Notes under the pieces: generated by a model
Databases searched by the model: none
Seen by the model: only the letters and a program-made list of their open reading frames with translations
What the model was told of the DNA's origin: nothing
Made by a program: the position numbers and the translations under genes
Source: Limisalsivibrio acetivorans
Lineage (GTDB): Bacteria; Chrysiogenota; Deferribacteres; Deferribacterales; Geovibrionaceae
NCBI RefSeq assembly: GCF_000421105.1
Contig: NZ_ATWF01000001.1
Coordinates: forward strand, 1,150,930-1,214,929
Length of the DNA stretch: 64,000 bases
Direction of reading: 5' to 3'
Shown here: positions 7,661-15,398 of the stretch, piece after piece
Numbering within the stretch: position 1 is the stretch's first letter
How the letters are laid out: the number at the start of each line of letters is the position of its first letter

Positions 7661-8701
7661 TTACACCTCCATATAAAAAGTCGTATCAGGCTCAGACAGC
7701 GTAAGCATGGGCCGGGAATTCACATCAACAGACTGAGTAACGGGCTGGCGTTTTGATATGTAGGGAGTTACAATGCGGCGACCGCTTTTGATGACAGGTT
7801 TATCGTTTTGGTTGACAGCAACACCACCGTAGTATGTACGGTTTTCTGCTTTGTCATTGCCCAGTACGACACCGTTTGAAGGGATATAGCGTTGGGTCGA
7901 GCCGTCGGTGTCAGTATAGCTTGCTACATACGTGTAGATATGCCCGATCTCTCTTACATAACCGATGTATGTTACATCGTTGTCGAGTTCCTGAGGAGCA
8001 AGCTTACCGTAGTCCATTCCTCTGTTATCAAGACGGTTAGCAACTTTCGGGTCAGCAAGGAAGTGCTCAACGGCAGTATCACCCATTGTGACAACATTGG
8101 GCAGTAAGCCCCCCGTCTCACTACATGCTATTCTTGCGGTTTTGATGTCATCAAATGGAGATACATCAGATTCGCCCCACTGGGAACCTGATGTAAGAAT
8201 CAGACGATGATTTACATCACGCTGGAAGTCGAACTCGAACTGTATTCTAGTACCTTCTGGCCCGACACCCTCTACTACACATTTTCCAGTCTTAAGTAGC
8301 TGTGCAGCCATGTATTCTTCCGTCCTTGTGATCGCATCATCTATTAATGATGTTTCGTCAAGGAATGTATTGTAGATATCTCTGATGTCATCTTTTACAA
8401 CCTCAGGCTGCCCTTCCATCGAGCGGAACATCTCTTCGATAGAAGTCTCTACTGCACCGCCGATTAAGGGGATATCAATATTTATGCTCTTGTAGCCATC
8501 ACGCTGAAACACCGGGTTCCCTGAAAGAGGATTTACAAGGGGAGCAAGCCTTTCACTCCCTTTCTTTACGTCGATACGGATTGCTGTAACACGCTTTATC
8601 CGAGGGGTAGCGTATCCGAAGTATTTCCTTGCAAGAAACGTACTCTTTCTTGTGCGAGCTGAAATAACTTCAGAGAGCGCTCTTATACTCATGTATTCCA
8701 T
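7661..8701 (-). CDS. Major capsid protein (lambda gpE family)
   Basis: Start taken as the ATG at 8701, eight bases after AGAGGTG; a GTG at 8710 is in the same frame. About 346 residues. Typical gpE features are the N-terminal arm with SARTRKSTFLARKYFG, GGAVETSIEEMFRSMEGQ, a central DVSPFDDIKTARIACSETGG and a late TYVASYTDTDGSTQRYIPSN. Lambda gpE is 341 residues. It forms the procapsid shell together with the decoration protein from the next upstream gene. Confidence 0.93.
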   Translation of the reverse strand: MEYMSIRALSEVISARTRKSTFLARKYFGYATPRIKRVTAIRIDVKKGSERLAPLVNPLSGNPVFQRDGYKSINIDIPLIGGAVETSIEEMFRSMEGQPEVVKDDIRDIYNTFLDETSLIDDAITRTEEYMAAQLLKTGKCVVEGVGPEGTRIQFEFDFQRDVNHRLILTSGSQWGESDVSPFDDIKTARIACSETGGLLPNVVTMGDTAVEHFLADPKVANRLDNRGMDYGKLAPQELDNDVTYIGYVREIGHIYTYVASYTDTDGSTQRYIPSNGVVLGNDKAENRTYYGGVAVNQNDKPVIKSGRRIVTPYISKRQPVTQSVDVNSRPMLTLSEPDTTFYMEV

Positions 8702-8702
8702 T

Positions 8703-9053
8703 TTATACACCTCTCATTATATAGATTGATTTTGCTCTCAAGCCGTGCCATGTGCTTTCTGCTGTGTGCCCTGCTCCGAATTTCAGAGCTTTGTCAATAA
8801 ACGCACCGGCAATGTATACATCCGCTGCGGTGTCGCCCGTTGAGGCATCGACAGCGGATGCAAGCACAACATCCGGTGATTCACTACCGTCTGCGGAGGC
8901 GCTCTCTGAGAGCACATATTTACCGGTAGCGGTAATGCGGCCGAGAACGCTTCCCTTTTCAAGGACCTCGCCAGAGGCTATTACAACTGATCTCATAATC
9001 GGGATACGCTGTGCAGATACGAGAGTATCGTTTTCATACAAGCTCATGCTCAT
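8703..9053 (-). CDS. Head decoration protein (lambda gpD family)
   Basis: 116 residues with RIPIMRSVVIASGEVLEKGS near the N-terminus and VLGRITATGKYVLSESASAD and LASAVDASTGDTAADVYIAG in the middle. This is the HDPD pattern of proteins that trim the capsid after expansion. Lambda gpD is 110 residues. The ATG overlaps the protease stop (ATGA), and the stop lies two bases before the preferred capsid start. Confidence 0.9.
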   Translation of the reverse strand: MSMSLYENDTLVSAQRIPIMRSVVIASGEVLEKGSVLGRITATGKYVLSESASADGSESPDVVLASAVDASTGDTAADVYIAGAFIDKALKFGAGHTAESTWHGLRAKSIYIMRGV

Positions 9054-9412
9054 TTCTCGATACCTCCTGTCATTTCGCTAAGGACTTCAGCAGCTACAGC
9101 AGACACTTTTGTTCTGTGTTTCTCTTCATCTCCGGGAGAGGTGTCGCCGCCAGGGATGGGGGCCTCACTTTCGGTTTTAAGATCCTTCAATGCAGATGCG
9201 TTTTCTGTTCTCTGCTTTTCAACAACTTTCTCGAGTACATCCGAGAGAGAAGTATTTGGATCAGTGAGGGCTTCCTGAACAATAGACTCGTAACCAGGCA
9301 GACTTGCTTTTTTGATAATTGCACTCACCCTCTTGTTTTCTCTCATTACACCATCTGCGACAGCGGCCGCATAAGTTTCAGAATGCTCTTTTTTCAGGGT
9401 CTCAATATCCAT
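9050..9412 (-). CDS. Nested scaffold protein (lambda Nu3-like) from an internal start
   Basis: An in-frame ATG at 9412 (MDIETLKKEHSETY) has GGAGG six bases upstream, on the minus strand as ACGGAGGAAAACATG, one of the best ribosome sites in the phage. It would give a 120-residue protein equal to the scaffold tail of the protease. Lambda makes Nu3 from inside gene C in this way. The 120-residue tail is rich in Lys, Glu and Ala, as scaffolds are. Confidence 0.78.
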   Translation of the reverse strand: MDIETLKKEHSETYAAAVADGVMRENKRVSAIIKKASLPGYESIVQEALTDPNTSLSDVLEKVVEKQRTENASALKDLKTESEAPIPGGDTSPGDEEKHRTKVSAVAAEVLSEMTGGIEK

Positions 9413-10219
9413 GTTTTCCTCCGTAGTTTCTTTTTTATATTCAGCTATAAGTGATTCTAATGTTCCAAGCCGGTCAGCAAGCTTGCTATCTACAGCTTTT
9501 TTACCAACACGGAGCCCCCCTTTGTTGCCCGCCTCAACCATCTCTTCTGATGTAAGCCCACGGTTCGCAGCGGCGGTTGCTATAAATACTTCAGCAAGAT
9601 CATCAACATTCGCCTGTGCAATCTTACGGCCCTCATCAGTCTCAAGATCAGGACGCTTATTCGGTGACATAGACGAGACTATCTGCACTTCGTTCGCAGC
9701 ATCTTCTTTCACATACGTCGCTACGACGCCGATTGAGCCGAGCTCTGCAGTATCAGAAATGACAATCTCTTCTGCAGATGATGCTATCCAGTAAGCTGCG
9801 GAACACCCCGACCCGCCGACATATGCAACAACTTTCTTTGCGGCTCTCATAGACTTTATATGCCGAGCAACCTCACTGATGCCGTCCACTTGTCCGCCAG
9901 GCGAATCTATTTCGAGGATTATTGTGTCTACAGATTCATCATCAGCAAGAATTTGCAGATTTTTCGCCAGGCGCTGTAGAGATGTTGCCCCGCAATGATC
10001 TGTCAATACGTTCGCATAGCGGAATATCGGACCCCTGATCGGCACAATGCCGACATTCCCCCTCTTCTCTACTGTCATAGACTCAGCCACTGGTTCCCCA
10101 GAGCGTGTCTGTAATGCCTCTGTGATATCTCTGCGGTCAGCTATTTTATACATCGATTCGAGCGATTCCTGTTTAATCGCCCAAGACGTTGCCATAATTG
10201 CTGTTATCGCCCTACTCAT
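9050..10219 (-). CDS. Head maturation protease (S49 family) fused to scaffold, lambda gpC-like
   Basis: 389 residues. Residues 50-250 form the S49 signal-peptide-peptidase-like domain: NVGIVPIRGPIFRY, IILEIDSPGGQVDGI, and the nucleophile region GGSGCSAAYWIASSAEEI, with VGKKAVDSKLADRLG further on. The C-terminal 120 residues are a helical, glutamate- and lysine-rich scaffold segment. Lambda gpC (439 residues) has the same protease-scaffold layout. It cleaves scaffold and portal during procapsid maturation. Overlaps by eight bases with the portal gene and by ATGA with gpD. Confidence 0.92.
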   Translation of the reverse strand: MSRAITAIMATSWAIKQESLESMYKIADRRDITEALQTRSGEPVAESMTVEKRGNVGIVPIRGPIFRYANVLTDHCGATSLQRLAKNLQILADDESVDTIILEIDSPGGQVDGISEVARHIKSMRAAKKVVAYVGGSGCSAAYWIASSAEEIVISDTAELGSIGVVATYVKEDAANEVQIVSSMSPNKRPDLETDEGRKIAQANVDDLAEVFIATAAANRGLTSEEMVEAGNKGGLRVGKKAVDSKLADRLGTLESLIAEYKKETTEENMDIETLKKEHSETYAAAVADGVMRENKRVSAIIKKASLPGYESIVQEALTDPNTSLSDVLEKVVEKQRTENASALKDLKTESEAPIPGGDTSPGDEEKHRTKVSAVAAEVLSEMTGGIEK

Positions 10220-11645
10220 CTATATTTTCCTCAAGCTCTTTCTTCATCTCCTTCTCCCTTTTCTGCTGCTTGTGCACGTCTTCGATATTTCCGCCGTCAT
10301 AGTTTACAGCTTCTTTTTTACGAGTGCTTATACCTGTCTCTATGCGCACTTTCGATGCATTTGCTTCTTTATATTCGTCGAGTATGCCCTTGGGTGGGCC
10401 AATCCATCGGGTACCACACCAGAGGCGCCGGATAAGTGGATCTGTAAAAAAGCCGGGGGCTGAAATTCTTCCTTCAGCAACCTCCTCGTAGAGCCATCGC
10501 TCATATATCGGTTGGCAAAACTCATCAGCAAAATTTTCTCGTAGCTTCAAAAAAAACTTGAAGGCTTCGTGTATTGCACCACGGGATGCTGAATATGACC
10601 GACCGAATTGTTTCACAAGCAGCTCATACGGGATATTCAGTGATATCGCGACTTCTCTGTACATCGCCTCGATAAACGCAGAATAACCAGAATTGGGGCG
10701 GTCAGAGCGCACAAAATCAAGCTCCTCACCTTCTTCCAGGTCTACCTGTTGACCTTCCTCAAGGTGTAAATTTTTGCTGCCCGTCGTCGGATTATCTGTC
10801 TCTTTGGTATTACCTATAATGTCTTTAAATGAAGGAGGTGTTGGGCCTCCTTTTGACGGGGTCTTCTTGAAAGCCAGAACAAAGAATGCAGATATTACAG
10901 CGGCACCAAGTTCTGCATCACTGTATTTTTCAAGCTTCCTAAGTTTCTGGATTATTGAGGTTATGAAAGGCAGCCCTCTGGGCTGCCCGGGGCGCAATTC
11001 TACATATGAGTGCACAATATTTCTAAGGCCTGTTTCTTTCTGATGTATTTTTATTTTTCGCTCATTGCCTTCGGGGGTAACCATCTGCACATATGCAGGA
11101 GTTCCGTTTTTATCTTTGATTATCCCTGACCCCGAGGATGATGTATATATGCTGTATGCACCGCCAACTCGGGATGCATCTATAAGCCCTACTCTGAGCG
11201 TTGATATGCTGCCGGGGCGGTCATAATTTGTCAGCAGTGCAAATGCATCACCGTCTCTCAGCTGTGACGTAAATCCAAGCTGCTGTAGCGCAGCAAAGCT
11301 TTTTCTAGCTTCATTATCGGCATCTTGTGATTTTGCCCAAAGTTTGAACCTGCGCTCTACTGCACGGGCCCAGCTATTCGCCTGTTCGTCAGTAATATTC
11401 AATAGCTCTGCATCGAGCGTTACATCAAGAGTTAGCCCTGTTCCTATTACATTTGTGACTATGTTTTCGATAATGCCGCCGGCAACATCGTTGCGGCACA
11501 GAGCTCTCGATCGGGATATTAAAGTAGGGAGATGGTTGTCAATCTCTTCTTCTGCGGTGAGATCAGGCGTAACCCACATCCTGCCTGCAGAGTCTGAGTA
11601 TGATGAGCCTTTGAAGTAGTCTGAGATGTGCACAACATCTGCCAT
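10212..11645 (-). CDS. Phage portal protein (lambda gpB family)
   Basis: About 477 residues, starting at the ATG at 11645 that overlaps the gpW stop as TGATG. Lambda-type portal signatures include NHLPTLISRSRALCRNDVAG, GTGLTLDV, RFKLWAKSQDADNEARKSFA, QLGFTSQLRDGDAFALLTNY and SLNIPYELLVKQFGRSYSAS. The last 40 residues are charged. The dodecameric portal is the DNA entry channel and the terminase docking site. Its neighbours (W before, protease after) are in lambda order. Confidence 0.95.
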   Translation of the reverse strand: MADVVHISDYFKGSSYSDSAGRMWVTPDLTAEEEIDNHLPTLISRSRALCRNDVAGGIIENIVTNVIGTGLTLDVTLDAELLNITDEQANSWARAVERRFKLWAKSQDADNEARKSFAALQQLGFTSQLRDGDAFALLTNYDRPGSISTLRVGLIDASRVGGAYSIYTSSSGSGIIKDKNGTPAYVQMVTPEGNERKIKIHQKETGLRNIVHSYVELRPGQPRGLPFITSIIQKLRKLEKYSDAELGAAVISAFFVLAFKKTPSKGGPTPPSFKDIIGNTKETDNPTTGSKNLHLEEGQQVDLEEGEELDFVRSDRPNSGYSAFIEAMYREVAISLNIPYELLVKQFGRSYSASRGAIHEAFKFFLKLRENFADEFCQPIYERWLYEEVAEGRISAPGFFTDPLIRRLWCGTRWIGPPKGILDEYKEANASKVRIETGISTRKKEAVNYDGGNIEDVHKQQKREKEMKKELEENIDE

Positions 11646-11851
11646 CAATACACCACTGTCCGGGCTCTGGGAGAAGGAGGTGCAGAAAGAGCACGCACTA
11701 TCGAACTGTAATAGTTGATTTTTTCTGTGATTATATCAGCATCTGCTCTCGTAACTTCTCTGCTGCCGACTTTGTAGCTTTGTCCAAGCGCCACCGCTTT
11801 GTCGGCTGCAATCCACAAATTGAGTAACTCTTCTGCTGTCTGTAGTGTCAT
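11645..11851 (-). CDS. Head-tail joining protein gpW-like
   Basis: 68 residues, the same length as lambda gpW (68). It is a short helical hairpin: LQTAEELLNLWIAADKAVAL, then GQSYKVGSREVTRADADIIT and a final helix with EKINYYSSIVRAL. AAAGGAG lies six bases before the ATG. The stop overlaps the portal start. gpW stabilises filled heads and forms the site for tail attachment. It is cut off from the terminase genes by the 3.5 kb inserted block. Confidence 0.82.
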   Translation of the reverse strand: MTLQTAEELLNLWIAADKAVALGQSYKVGSREVTRADADIITEKINYYSSIVRALSAPPSPRARTVVY

Positions 11852-11961
11852 GCAATATCTCCTTTTTTCAGAAGATACCTATGATTATGGATTACTCCAG
11901 CGATGCTGGAGATACTGGAAATATTAGTGATAATAGTAAATATAGTAAGCGGAGGTGTCGT

Positions 11962-12125
11962 ATGTCTAATGCATGGACTGGTGTTATCAATGAAGATGGC
12001 GAGAAGATGGTGACTTGATTTGTGTTAAACCGTTCATTAGCAATAATACATACATATCTGCTACTGAACTCTTAGAAGATAGAGCAATTGAAGATTTTGA
12101 AAACTTATCAAAGCTATGCAGATGA
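11962..12125 (+). pseudogene. Small plus-strand ORF broken by a frameshift
   Basis: An ATG at 11962 sits eight bases after GCGGAGGT and reads MSNAWTGVINEDGEKMVT before a TGA at 12016. The -1 frame continues the protein-like sequence from 12012 (DLICVKPFISNNTYISATEL, then LEDRAIEDFENLSKLCR) to a TGA at 12123. Together they would make about 55 residues. It lies opposite to the phage late genes, in the 295-base gap before the protease. It is either a decayed small gene or a small gene with a base error. Nothing else convincing is seen in 11852-12146. Confidence 0.35.
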
Positions 12126-12146
12126 GAACTAGTTAGTCCATAAACC

Positions 12147-13040
12147 TTACTGTTGGACTTGGAAGTTATAGAAGTATGACTTACCTTGATTATTCATTAT
12201 AAACTTATGAGTGTTGGGCGAATATTGAAATGTTATTATAGCAGCGTGATATATACTTAGAACCTTATCTTCGAGTTCTTTGTTTTCAGATAAGTCATAC
12301 ACATTAAGACCCAGTTCTTGAGCTTTTTCAAGGTTTATACCTTTACCATGAGTAGAGTGCTTATCATGAGAATTTAGATACTTTGCGATTTCTTCAGCCT
12401 TCTCTTTATTTTTGCAGTTTCGTTGCTGGAGCAGACCTGCTAGCTCCTCTTCGGATCTTTCCTTGAGGCCTAAAGCCGAATTATATACACCGAATTTTAC
12501 AGACTTTAATCTCTCGTTCCAAAGGGGAGCTGTGGCCGGATCCGCTTTTACTTTGTTAAATATTTCCTCGAATTCACTTATTAGTGCCCCTACTGGTACC
12601 ATTGCGCCATCATTGAATATTTGAGGATCTGTAGGGCCTAAACTAGAATAAGGACCCATATATATTTCATCTGCAGAACATGCAATAATAGTCCCCCCGC
12701 TGAAGCACAGGTGAGGGATAAAAACTCTTATTCTTCCGAAAATACGGTGAAGGTAGCTTACAAGCCTCTTTGTTGCCTCATATTCACCGCCAGGCGTGTG
12801 AATTATCAGATCGAGATTCTCTTTTGTGACACCATTTGCACATGTCATAAAGCCCTGCATATCCTGGTCAACAATAGAAATATTATTAGATGGTACTCTT
12901 GGTCTAGATAGAGTAAAAGCAGATATATAAGCAATTGTTGTATGACCCGTCAAGTCTGACATGTCTTTTACATACTGCTTCAATAAATTCTCATGGTAAG
13001 GCTTTGCGATGTTTTGCAGTATCTCATCCCATGTAGGCAT
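12147..13040 (-). CDS. Clp-fold serine protease, SDH (serine dehydrogenase proteinase) family
   Basis: 297 residues. Clp/crotonase-fold features are LIIHTPGGEYEATKRLVSYL (oxyanion glycines), FIPHLCFSGGTIIACSADEI with the likely nucleophile Ser in CFSGGT, and GPYSSLGPTDPQI, all typical of the SDH_sah family. There is no signal peptide or TM. It overlaps the 62-residue gene by 17 bases. SDH proteins occur on mobile elements and in defence-like settings. Here it is cargo between the packaging and head genes and is not part of virion assembly in known phages. Confidence 0.85.
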   Translation of the reverse strand: MPTWDEILQNIAKPYHENLLKQYVKDMSDLTGHTTIAYISAFTLSRPRVPSNNISIVDQDMQGFMTCANGVTKENLDLIIHTPGGEYEATKRLVSYLHRIFGRIRVFIPHLCFSGGTIIACSADEIYMGPYSSLGPTDPQIFNDGAMVPVGALISEFEEIFNKVKADPATAPLWNERLKSVKFGVYNSALGLKERSEEELAGLLQQRNCKNKEKAEEIAKYLNSHDKHSTHGKGINLEKAQELGLNVYDLSENKELEDKVLSIYHAAIITFQYSPNTHKFIMNNQGKSYFYNFQVQQ

Positions 13041-13212
13041 TTAACTCACTCGCATAAGAAGTATACTCAACATCTTTTTCACTCTTTGATAACTCAATAA
13101 CAGCGGTTTGCTCTTTGAGTTCTTCGGTTTCAAAAGGATTAATAAATAATGTCGAATCAGCTCTTTCAGCGATATAGTCTCTAATCTCTTCCTCTGTCTT
13201 CCTGTATTCCAT
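13024..13212 (-). CDS. Small acidic partner protein of the Clp-fold protease
   Basis: 62 residues, acidic, no recognised domain: a helical start (EYRKTEEEIRDYIAERADST) and a short C-terminus. GGAGG lies five bases before the ATG. The 17-base overlap with the protease gene means the two are co-expressed. It may be an adaptor, substrate or inhibitor of the protease; nothing in the sequence decides this. Confidence 0.65.
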   Translation of the reverse strand: MEYRKTEEEIRDYIAERADSTLFINPFETEELKEQTAVIELSKSEKDVEYTSYASELNAYMG

Positions 13213-13371
13213 ACCGTCCTCCTGTCATGTCAAAACATATACCATATATGTAACATAAGCAACATCGTGTTACACAAATGGGAATATTTTCTTTATAGTT
13301 CAACTTGCAATGCTCATGCCAAACATACAACAATGGAAGAACAAATATGCTACAATATTTTACATATTGCT

Positions 13372-14394
13372 CTAAAAAGATGGCTCTTTTAAAAAGTCTT
13401 CAATAGACGGCTGCTCGTATACCTCTCCTTTATATACTACGAACTCGGTTCCGTTACTAGATTTAAGGCGGCGGACAGCTATGCTACAGTATTCAGGGTT
13501 TAGCTCAATGCCCCTCCAGACCCTCTGGTGCCTTTCCGAAACTACACCGACCGTGCCAGAACCAAAAAACGGATCAAGGATAGTCCCTCCTGGGGGACAA
13601 GCAACACGGACTGGATAGTCAACAAGCTCTTCAGGAAAGGTTGCAAAATGACCTTCGATATTTCTCTGGGGAGGTATGCTCCACACCGAGCGTTTATTGG
13701 CCATTTTATCGTGGGATCCAGGAATTCCATATCCTCCTCGAGAAGGTGCACCGGCAGGGTATCCTCTATATTTGCGATTATCCTGAGCACATGTTTTCTG
13801 ATGTGTATTTTCTGTGTATGGCTCTTTTCCTGCATCTGTATCATAAAAATAGTTCGGAGTTTTTACAAAGTGGAACACCTGCTCATGAGCCTTTGTGCAC
13901 CTGTCTTTAACTGACTCTGGAACGGGGTTGGGCTTGTGCCAGATTATTTCTTGCCTGAGCAACCAGCCTGCATCTTGCAGAGCAAATGCAAGGCGCCAGG
14001 GTTGTCCCAATGTACTCTTATGCGGAATCGGCCTTTTTACTTTTATATTCCGGCTTCCTTCATCTAGCCGTTTGTTGCCGTTAAATCCTTTTCCCTGCTG
14101 CTGTAGGTAACAGTCTCCTATGTTAAGATAGAGACTCCCTGTTTCTTTCAACACTCTTTGCAACTCTGAAAATACAGATACAAGCCGGCAGATAAAACAC
14201 TCTCCGCAGGTATGAACTCTACAGTCGAATACTTCTTCTAAACCAAGTTGACCATCTACAGCGTAATCTCGTAGCCCCCAATACGGAGGGCTCGTTACGA
14301 TAAGATCAACACTGGAGTCCTCGAGGTTTCGTAACCCCTCAAGAACATCACAGTTGTATAGCTCACCCAGGGCTGAACTGTAATATGTCTTCAC
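13372..14394 (-). CDS. DNA methyltransferase, N4-cytosine/N6-adenine type
   Basis: 340 residues from a GTG at 14394 that sits just after a run of eight G and overlaps the previous stop. Motif IV is DLIVTSPPYWGLRDY, whose S-P-P-Y-W form is typical of N4-cytosine enzymes; the AdoMet motif ILDPFFGSGTVG follows near residue 290, the beta-class order. A C-x2-C pair near residue 80 could bind zinc. No restriction gene adjoins it, so it is a solitary phage methylase that may mask phage DNA. Confidence 0.9.
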   Translation of the reverse strand: MKTYYSSALGELYNCDVLEGLRNLEDSSVDLIVTSPPYWGLRDYAVDGQLGLEEVFDCRVHTCGECFICRLVSVFSELQRVLKETGSLYLNIGDCYLQQQGKGFNGNKRLDEGSRNIKVKRPIPHKSTLGQPWRLAFALQDAGWLLRQEIIWHKPNPVPESVKDRCTKAHEQVFHFVKTPNYFYDTDAGKEPYTENTHQKTCAQDNRKYRGYPAGAPSRGGYGIPGSHDKMANKRSVWSIPPQRNIEGHFATFPEELVDYPVRVACPPGGTILDPFFGSGTVGVVSERHQRVWRGIELNPEYCSIAVRRLKSSNGTEFVVYKGEVYEQPSIEDFLKEPSF

Positions 14395-14642
14395 TTCACT
14401 CCCCCCCCTTTTTTTTTGTATACAATCCTCCAAGCCAGTTCTTTTATATACTCCAGCCCGCTGGGGGCATAACGCTTTAACAATTCTTGATTTATCATTT
14501 TGAAATCAACTCGCTTTGATTTCTTATGCTTTTGAGCTACGTCAAAATACATCGCTTCCACATAAAGTTGAGCATAATGTTCTCTTGTAAACTTGCCGCT
14601 CGCAATTTTTTCTGCAAACTGCTTTTCGTAAGTTCTACACAT
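14391..14642 (-). CDS. Small phage protein of unknown function
   Basis: 83 residues, basic and helical: GKFTREHYAQLYVEAMYFDV and INQELLKRYAPSGLEYIKEL are the clearest stretches. No recognised domain. Its stop overlaps the methyltransferase start, and its ATG touches the stop of the zinc/HTH gene, so the three genes are coupled. It may be DNA binding by charge alone. Confidence 0.65.
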   Translation of the reverse strand: MCRTYEKQFAEKIASGKFTREHYAQLYVEAMYFDVAQKHKKSKRVDFKMINQELLKRYAPSGLEYIKELAWRIVYKKKGGGVK

Positions 14643-15208
14643 TATGCTACTCCGCTTTCCGGTGGTACTGCTCGCAGCTCAGACCCAACTATTGTGAATC
14701 CAAGCACCTTACCAAGCGCCTCTAAATCTTTTTTAGACATACCAGCTATCAGCGCTTTCCAGTTCGCTACTTTTTGACGACTTACACCCGTCTTCGCTTC
14801 AAGGTCTGTTGTGCTAAGCTGAGATTTAGCTCTGAGCCTCTCAAAAATTGAGACAGCCTGCGCAGTAGGCTTTAGGGTTCTTCTGTTGGTATATGTCATC
14901 TTTGCGGCAACCTCTCCAGGCTTAAGCTCCTCGCAGTGTTGAGTAGGAGCTTTTGGTTGTTGCCTCTCTGAAGCATCTGCTTCAGAAGTCAATACAGGCT
15001 GTCTTTCTTTTACCAGTCGAGAGGTCTTAATTATTCCCGGTGTGTACACCTCTGAAACCAGCCTAGCGCTCGCCTTCAGTATAAGGTTCATACCGCACTC
15101 GCAGGTGACTTCTTCCAACCTTTTAAGACTGCCGCTTTTCTCTATTTCTCCGTCTATTTTTATTTCAATATATGCACTGCAAACAGGGCAGCTACTTCTG
15201 AGAAGCAT
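14642..15208 (-). CDS. Zinc-ribbon and HTH DNA-binding protein
   Basis: Start at the ATG at 15208, which has GGAGGTG before it; 188 residues. The N-terminus has C-x2-C (SSCPVCSAYIEI) and a later CECGMN, a probable zinc ribbon. The middle is a disordered linker. The C-terminal 65 residues form a lambda-repressor-like HTH (LSTTDLEAKTGVSRQKVANW). It overlaps the excisionase-like gene by 17 bases. It is probably a phage regulator, perhaps of late genes. Confidence 0.75.
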   Translation of the reverse strand: MLLRSSCPVCSAYIEIKIDGEIEKSGSLKRLEEVTCECGMNLILKASARLVSEVYTPGIIKTSRLVKERQPVLTSEADASERQQPKAPTQHCEELKPGEVAAKMTYTNRRTLKPTAQAVSIFERLRAKSQLSTTDLEAKTGVSRQKVANWKALIAGMSKKDLEALGKVLGFTIVGSELRAVPPESGVA

Positions 15209-15398
15209 GCTCACCTCCACAAATACAGCTGCTGACAAAGCGCTGCAGGTCTACCTTCGTAATGCTGTAAGAGCCCTTTTCTCCAGGATTCTTTCTCGCT
15301 ACAAGATAACCTTCATTAATGTAGCGATACACACTGCTCGCACTTACACCTAAATAGTCAGCCACTTCTTTGACTGTATACATTACATCTCTAGTCAT
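15192..15398 (-). CDS. Excisionase-like winged-HTH protein (MerR/Xis fold)
   Basis: 68 residues from the ATG at 15398. The pattern YTVKEVADYLGVSASSVYRY then INEGYLVARK and a strand with YSITKVDLQRFV is the standard DNA-binding helix-turn-helix of the excisionase family. It overlaps the end of the large terminase gene by a few bases, with GGGGG as ribosome site. It is far from integrase, so a regulatory role is as likely as excision. Confidence 0.82.
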   Translation of the reverse strand: MTRDVMYTVKEVADYLGVSASSVYRYINEGYLVARKNPGEKGSYSITKVDLQRFVSSCICGGEHASQK

